DNA from: Serilophus lunatus
Lineage: Eukaryota; Chordata; Aves; Passeriformes; Eurylaimidae
NCBI GenBank assembly: GCA_013399895.1
Contig: VXBA01006136.1
Location: forward strand, 1-64,000
DNA: 64,000 bases
Direction: 5' to 3'
Made by a program: the position numbers and the translations under genes. Within the stretch, counting starts at the first letter, position 1, and every line of letters begins with the position of its first letter. Below, one piece after another: positions 50,701-59,700 of the stretch. Under the pieces are notes generated by a model. It ran no database searches, was not told the origin of the DNA, and was given only the letters and a program-made list of their open reading frames with translations.

Positions 50701-53700
50701 GGAGAAGAAAAGTTGCAAATCTTTCCAACACTTCCTTTCCCCCTTCATCCATTTGCCCCTTCTTTTCTGGCTAGGTCCCACTAAAATGTTGCAATTTGTA
50801 AATTAGGATACAAACATTAAGATTTGTCCTTATCTCCCTACTGAGAGTTCTACTCCTATCAAAGCAAACCGCAATCCGGTGATACATCACCAAAAAGAAT
50901 GACCGAAAGAAGATTACAGGGTCAGTTATTTTCAAGCAAAGAATGTAATGTGAACACTGGGGAACTCATGGCCACAGAAAAAGATGAGAAAAAAAGGCTT
51001 TTGAAGTCCCACTAAGGCAGAATGCCACTATTTCCATGGATAGTCAGCCCTTGGATTTCGTATCAAGTCAATGCATTCAACTTTAAATTACTCTAAAAAT
51101 GCAGATTTCTTACCGCTTCCTTGATAATTTCAAATCGTTTTTCATCAATCTCAAAAGTAGCCATTTTCTCAATGATCTTCTTGAGCAAGATATGTTGCTT
51201 GTCATTATAACCTTTTACAGAGAGCTACGGAAAAAGCGCATAATTTTCTTTAAATGTGGAAGATAAATGAATAAAACAATTACCAAGTCTTGAATAATTC
51301 AATGAGCAATACACTTTTCAATACTTCCTCTACATTCACTGTTATTGAATATTAACTCATTCTTAAATTAAATCCCTTTAGCCATCAAAAGATAACTAAC
51401 TGATGAATATAATATTGCACATTTGCTCAAGAGTTATAAATGCAGAGAATTAATGTAATTTCATGTTGATTTAAGCAAATTGTACTCAGAATACAGGTTT
51501 TTAATGATTAAAATATTGAATGTAGTCCTTAAACTTTACACTTGGGAGTACAGGAATGGTTTTATTTTACTTTAGTAAAGAAGTCTAGATTCACAAACTC
51601 CTCCAACCTTCTTTTAACCTTTTTTCATGTTTATGTTGTTGATCAAAAAAATACTTTAAGTAAAATGAAACAGTATGACAAGAAAAGAGGTGCTATCAAC
51701 AGCAGCACAACTTATAACCAGGATGGTTTATACCAGTCAGTCTGCAAATGTAAGTATAAACAAAATAAACCTGGTTATTTAAAAAAACCCATAAAAATTA
51801 AAAATTATTATATGGTTCCATCAAGCTAAGAAAAGGTTGCTTGCAAAAAAAGGTATTAAGAAGATTTTTTTTGGTGGGGAAAACTTGAAAATTTGGTATC
51901 TCAAACCAGAAATTTGACTGGGATTTGTGCAGTTTCATTATTAAAACTAAACTTTAGAAAACAACACAAAATACAGGTGAATTCCTGCTTTCCAGTAGGA
52001 AGCATTTTTTCTTCTACGGCAACTGAAAAGTAGCTGAACCATGAATTTGGGAAAAAAGCTATCATAAATGGATTTATGACAAAGGCTCGTATCCTAAATT
52101 AGCACAGGAACCCAAAGTGTTCAACAATCCCCATGGGTGAATGCTTTCAGTATAGCATCTGTCCTTGCTTGATTCATCAACAGTACATAGTTACACTTAT
52201 TAATTATAAAACTTGCCACAACAGAAAATAGAAGATTACAAATTTTCAGACACTATTTAAAATAACTCTAAACTTTTAAACAATAACTAAAAATAAAGAC
52301 AATTACACACACCTTTTTTTAAAGAAATTAATTCTGACTACAGAAACATCAGCAATCTTTGAAACTGAGAACAGATAACCCTGTCTACAGTAAATCAAGT
52401 GAATGCTACCAGGAAATTAGATTTGTGTTGGATAAAAAAAGAAATTGCAGCATTCTCTCATACAGAAAATGGACAGACCATATACAGTATGTTCTTTTCC
52501 TAAGATGATTTGGAAAAACAATACTTCTACAGGAAACTTTGAAAAACATTCTGGTATATAATGAAGGTTAATAAAAGCCTTTAAGAGAAGTTCAAGACAC
52601 ACTACTAAAATCTCCTATCATAAATCTCATAGAGAAGCTGAGTAAGAACTAACCATTTGTCATAACACCAGTATTTATCAAGTACTGTCAGCACTTTAAA
52701 ACAGATTTAAAAACACGTAATAAAAACATACACTAAGGAAAACCCATAAATACCCAGCATTGCATTCTAATGAACACATGCACAATCCATTTCCACAGCT
52801 CACTACAGCAGAATTAGAGAATTATAACAAAACCTGTAAGGCTGAGATTCATTCAACAGAAAAATTAATCTTTTTATAAAGAAACCAGCAACAGTACTTT
52901 CCAGATGACCATGCAAGCAAGTAAAAATGTGAATCATAATGCAACAATTGCACTGCACACATGTCCACAAGACACTGCAATCTTAAGCAGGTCACTCAGT
53001 ACAAAATACAGTTTTGCATTGCCTTTAATTCATGAGATACACGCATGGAAAAAAAACATTAACCATCTCATTTAGAAATGCAGAAGTAAAATGTTTTCTC
53101 CAAGCTCAACAACTCCCAAGCTGTTTCATTTCCTCCTGCGTTTTTTTCTTACTTACAAGTATTGCATTCATTCCTGATGCAATGCCATAGATCAAACCTG
53201 AGAGGCGTGCTGCATATGTATACTCTTTTAAATCATCCTTCAATAACCTGATAAACAGGTATGTCATGTTGCAATGGAGAGGATCAGCATAAATGTAGCG
53301 ACTAACAAAAAGAAAAACAAAAGAAATGCTTTGATACCTCAAGCAGTAACAAAGTAATGGATGAAGAAACATGACTGAAGAGTATGTATATGCAGCCTCA
53401 TGATCAGTAGTTCTTGAACAAGAAAGCTGAAGTGTATAATTTATTTAATAGCATGAAGAAGGGGTCTTTTACCCCATCAGTCAGAAAGTTTTCAGTAGAT
53501 ATCTGACAAAATTATATAAATATTTAAGCTTGGATTAGGGTTGCTTTTTTTTTTTTTTGAATGGAGGAAGAAATCTTACAACTAATTGATTTCATAATGG
53601 TACAAAAATAAAGAAGAAAATTTGCTTAATATGAACTGAAAGACTGTTGAAGACTTTGAACAAAATTCAACTTAAAATTCAAATCAAAGAAAGAATGGTT

Positions 53701-56700
53701 AACAACCAAGATCAAAAGGACTAACAGTCTTTATTTTTTAAATGGAAATCCTTCCATCAAATCAATATAAAAATGTTGATGAGTGGAAGTAGTTTCAACG
53801 CTCTAAGCTTTTCCTTGATTTGGGTACTTACATACATCCCATAGATGGTATTTTGGAGATCATAGTTCAAGCCAGCTAGCTCTGCTGCATATGCATACTC
53901 GTTGAGGGAGTCCTTGAGTAGTTCAAGGTACAAATAGGCCATGTTACAATGCAAGGGATCCACGTAAGCAAATGGGCTGGAAGAAAATGTTGAAAGTAAA
54001 ATATGCAGTTTAAAATTATTTCTCTGTTTCTTTTGGCCTTTTAAGTTTGAGCTGAAGGAAACAGTATTTTCTGTGATGTTATGTTGATGGATCTCATTAT
54101 GAAGGATTCCTATTTTGAAGCCAAACACGAACATACCTGAAAATAGTTATTTAACTTGCTTAAGGTTTAAACAATACCTAAATATATTAAGGATTCCAGA
54201 GTTATTCTATTTCTGCTCATTCAGCGAGACACATTAGATTTACTTGGCTGCACAGCCAGAATTCACCAGGAGTAAAATAACCTAAATATACTACCATCAT
54301 TTAACAGGCTGGTATGAAAGCCCACATATTGAACATTAATTTAATACTCACATTATCAGAGAACAAAGCAGTTTCTATCACAAAAATTAAGATATCAGCA
54401 ATTTGTGGTATGAAAACATGCAGGAAATGCCAAGTTTGGCTCTGGAAAGAAGTCTGGCATATCCACTGTCATACCATAATGTTTTGTTATCTTTTCAACA
54501 TCAACAACTATACAAGACCTACTGCTGCATTAGAAGCATCTGATCACATACAACACTGTTGCAAATCTTTCAGAGAGAGAAAAGCAACTCAAATACACTC
54601 AAGCCATGTTTCAACTGTGCTAATTGTTAAAAACCTGTGTGTTTTATAGAACTGTGCAGCCAAGTTACTCGTACTATTATTGAGTACTTATTTCTGAAGC
54701 TTCTGAAGGGCATGCAAATTCATTATCAATTTCACAGAAATAATGCTGAAACAATTTGCTGTCAGGATATGGCTTACAACTAAAACCCCACACCATCTGC
54801 ATTTATTTTCCCTACAGCAGTCACTAATGGTGATATTCAGGGACATGCTGATACACATGTTTACACCTATAAAGAATGGTATTTCACAGTGTACACCAAC
54901 ATTAATGTAGTAAAACAAAGATCACATGATGACAAAACCAAGCTGATAACTTTAAAATACATTGCAAAGGTATTTTTAAGAGGGTTCCTAGTTGGTTTTT
55001 TGTTTGCTTTTGTTCCTTCTTTTTTAGATTAAGGAAAGGAAGCAGAGGAAGGGATTTAAAATAAATAAACAAATCATTCTACTAGACAAGCAGAGCCTGC
55101 TGTCTCCCAAAATCTTAGCCCAGATTGAACAAACAGGTCAGTAATAAAAACAAAAGGACTGCTATTTGCATTTCTCCCTACAATAAAAATTTCCCCAAAC
55201 TGAGCAATTTCAATATGCCCAATTATGCAAATCCAATTACTATTGAATTTTTTAATTAAGGCTGAATTCAAAGCACGATGTAGGTCCATCCTATGTTACC
55301 ATAAACCTTTCTGCAAACTCATTGTATTTTTTCCATTTTTATACTATAATAGAGACATAATCAGTTTGAATGATTACTATGTCTGCATCAGTTATAAATT
55401 CTGTACACTCATTTAGCTGGCAAAGGCCAACAGGCAGTTTTGAAAGTAATCACGACTACTAAACCATTAATCCTCAAGTGAAAATTAACAGAAAATAATT
55501 ATTACAACACCAATCTCAGAGTTGCCTCCCTTTACTGACAGTTTTATAAATACATACTCATTTCTATCTTACCTTTATTCTTTACTAGACTTAAAGAAGC
55601 AGAATAACTCAATCACTGATATTGAATTCAAAAATTCAAAGTCTAGGCTTTCCTCCTTCAAAGAGCCCTAAGTGACATTGATCAAACCAATACTAAAGTA
55701 TTGAGTTGGTAACTACTTTTAGAGCCTTTTCAAAACATCGGCACATTACAGGCTTACTTTGCTTCCTTTCAAAAAAGGATACTTGTTGAGTTCTTAAGTT
55801 GCAGTTCATATAAAAGTAAAAGTTTATCATAATCTTTTAGGCTGGGTGACAAGTCCCATGTCAGATGTTTTTACTGTGGTGTTTCTCTAAGACAAGGATC
55901 TCTTTAAGGATTTTGAGTTTTGGAACAACTTGATTTCAAGACATTCACATACTCATTGTTTCTATGGATTTGTGTATTTGAGGGAGAAACCACCATCATC
56001 AACTTCCTCTTAATTCATCTGTACAGCGATTGCTTCTAAAACATCCCTGTCAGGAATTCTTTCTGTGATTCATGATGATCAGGGCTGCAGGCAGAAGAAA
56101 TCCTCCTATTTTTTTATATCTTACTGAAGCAGTCTGCAGTATGAACAAATTCTTGTAATCTGCTATAAGGCAGCACAGCCTTCATATCCTGGTTTAGAAT
56201 TGAGGCCAAAATGTTTTATGAAAACTCAAGTCATTAAGATGGCTTTATTCACCAATTCACTTGGTCACAAGAGATAGGGGTGATTTCACTGAGTCTCATG
56301 AATAAACATTATACATTTCACCACTTCCTTCAGTGACCATCAGCATGGTCAAAAAAAGAGATTCACCAAAAATCTTTTTTAAGTATCAAAACTTGACAAA
56401 ACTGCTTACAACCTCTTTTGGATATGATGTACCCAATATTGACAAAATCTCTTCACTTCTGTTCACATGCAATTACCATCTTATTTTTAAGGAAAAGGAA
56501 AGAACTCTCACTCCCAACCCAGACAATTCTATGATATTGTGTGTATGTGCACATACTTACACCTTTGAGTGCTCTACATAAAACCAATTATTATGTTTTA
56601 ATCCCTCACAAACTGGTACAGAGACTGGTTCACTCATAGTTAATTTGATATTGATTTAAAAAGCCACCACAACTGTATAACAAACTCAAGTGTCCATCAA

Positions 56701-59700
56701 TAAAATCCTGTTTTGGATTTTGGCCAAACAAGCACAAGGGAAAGCCACCAAATACAAACAAGGAAGGCAAAGAAAAGCAATTGTTATTTTCTGAGTAAGA
56801 GAAGGGCAGTTACCACGTTGATCCTCCATTTCCTGACATATCAAAGTTGGAACAGTTGTAACATTTGCCCTGTGGTTTCAAAAAGAGAGGGGAAATTCCC
56901 ACAAAACCTATTTTTCCCAACTAGTTCACCAAGATATGACACACTCTGGAAAAAACCTCTACCCAAAATTCTGCGAGAAAAAGTTTAAGTGGTCCCTCAA
57001 AACAAGGACTTAACAGGGCATCTTCAAGCATCTGTGAGGGCCCCCATAAGAGCCTTTCCAGCAATATCACAGAATCTTTTTATTAGGCAAAAGGAGAGTA
57101 TCTGATTTTTTTTCACTTTATAGTAGTCCAACACAGAAACACCTGCACTCTAAAGACAGCAGTATGTTTTTTTAATTCGAAAGTTAGAAATTTATTACTT
57201 GAAAGGAACATTCAGAAGGTCCATCATTGCCATGTTTACTTAAAAACAAAAGATAATTTTCCTGTGACGAAAATAATGCAAGACCAGAATTAATATTACA
57301 GCTTTTTATCATGTATCTTGGGGTGAAAAATCACACTCTCATTGATAATACAGACAATGGTCTTAAAATTAAGCATGTTTTGTACTGGCATGCACTATGC
57401 AAATGAACCTAAAATTTGAACCTAAAATCAATACCAGAATAGCATTTAATAAAGAAAACACATCTTCAAATAGTTGTGATTTAGTAATTAATGTAAAAAT
57501 ACATTTTTAAAGAGTATACTGCAACATGTAGTAGCACCTATTGGCAGGCATATTTCAGGTATAGCAAATAAAACACAGAAGAAAAGTTTGTTTTTAAAAG
57601 TATTTTTAGGTAAATGTTCCCTGTTAATATAGATGGAGCACCTCAAACTGCTTGCTATTCAATTACTGCATAACCTAGATGAGCCTTCTTGCTATCTATA
57701 CCTTACTGCATATTCAAAGTAAGGACAGACTTTTCAAAGTGTCAATTCATGCAAGAAAGTTCTGGCCAAAGAAATGCAGATTCCCAACAAACAAGAAAGT
57801 TTTGGAGAGCAATTTATGTGATATACTCAACATTGCATACCTGAAAAATTCAAAGTTGAGGCAAGCTTTTGGCAAAAAAAATTTGTCATCTTGCTTGAAC
57901 CATAGTTTGCTCATTGCAGTGTCCTGTGTCAAGAAAAGAGGTTTTGTTAAGTCACTTGACTTTTTACTGCAATATATGACACTATTTTTAAAAGAGTATC
58001 TTTACCACTTCAAATCTCAGCTTAGCACTATCCCCTTAAATTCATATGCTTGCTACATACATTTGTGGGTACATCTACCTGTCCTTACAGAGGCTCTCTT
58101 CTTACCACATGTCAACCTTAACAAGCAGTTAAATCAGTGCAGCACTGTAAATGAGCTTAAGTTCAAAATGGGAACTACTTTTCCAGAGCAGGAGTGATAA
58201 AAGACAAATTTAGAGTTAGCTGTACAAAATTCCCTGCTACTGCTGACAAGAAAAGATGTGTCATTATGCAGCTCTAGGGCAACATATCAGTACAGGGTTT
58301 ACACTATGAATATAACTGTGTATTATTGTTAATGTCATTGTTATTAGTATTTTTATAAAAAAGAATAATGCATTGTATGCTGTTTTAAGGTAACATCAGA
58401 AACTAAAACCACACAAACATTTAAAAAAAAAAATTAGTTGGAAATTAGTTAGAAGATCTGTCTTCAAAATTTTTTAGAATGATCTCCTAGGACAGAAAGA
58501 GCATTAGCAACCTCCCCTATTGCTTTTTCTCCCATAAAAGCTGTGACATACAAAGCTTTTATTCTCTTAAATTGCTATCACACCATTTAGAATACATCTT
58601 ACATGAGGGGCAGAATGCTAAACAGTAAAGTCTGTCCGTGGTACTGCAGATCTAATCTAATATCTGGAGACCAGCAGATGCAGTCCACAGAACAATTTGG
58701 CCCACAGGCCACAGCCTATATCTTAACTGCCCTCCATCCTGAGGGTTTTTTGGGGCAAGATGTGCCATTACAACAGAGGTGACATAGTAACATGCTGAAA
58801 GTGAAAATGCCCATCCTGTTCCTGCACTTAGGTTCCTGACTCTCCCCTTTTTCCACAACAGCAGTCTAGTCCTTAGTAAGATCACTTAGGGATATCAAAT
58901 AGTAGAAAAAATTGGGGGTTTTGTACAGCTCGTCCTTGCTGATATAGTTCTTCCAATGTTTTGCTGTGGGGCCAGTGCCCACAAAAAGAAAATGGCACAG
59001 ACATACAGCTGGAAAGAAAAAAAAAAAAAGAGATTCAGGCAGAACAGATAAAGTGTACTTCATCAAGTGCATAAGATTACAATCATTTTCCCCTCAAAAA
59101 ATGTATTTCAAAGCTAAAGGAAAAACCAAAAGCAAATACATTTCCAAAGCAACGACACCTTAAAGCAAAAGTTTTTCTGTGGATCAATTACCAACCAGCT
59201 ACAGAGACACTTAAGGACCATCAAGTTTCTGTAGCACACCATTTAGTGTTACTTAATAGAGCTGTAGTAGGTGTCCCTGCTGAAGTTTAGGGCTTCTGTT
59301 CTGGATTAACATAAACGTATGCTCAAAATCTTTCTCCATTAATAATATTGCTTCAACTATACACTAAGAATGTCCTGTGCAGAACAAACATGTTTTCCTG
59401 AAGGATATCTTTGCACTAGAGTAGACTTCTAGTCACCTAGTGTGAAAGAAGCACTCTTGAGTTGAGGATTCAAGCTGAATTACATGTAACTGCAGAAGAC
59501 TTCTATTTATCCTCCAACTAAGCCTACAACAGGGATGAGCATTAGCACATACTATGCTATGCAGTAGTAAGTAGTAATTTTTTTCTAAATTTTACATATT
59601 CAGAAAAAATGGTATTTTCTAATTATTTTGAGATCATTAAATGATGCTTCCAGGGGACTGGAGAATAATGCTTATTTACATGTTGACATCTCTCTCTCCC

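Noticed and set aside
57679..58197. 172-codon plus-strand open frame
   Set aside because: It overlaps IDE exon 14 on the opposite strand and has no recognisable domain; an antisense shadow.
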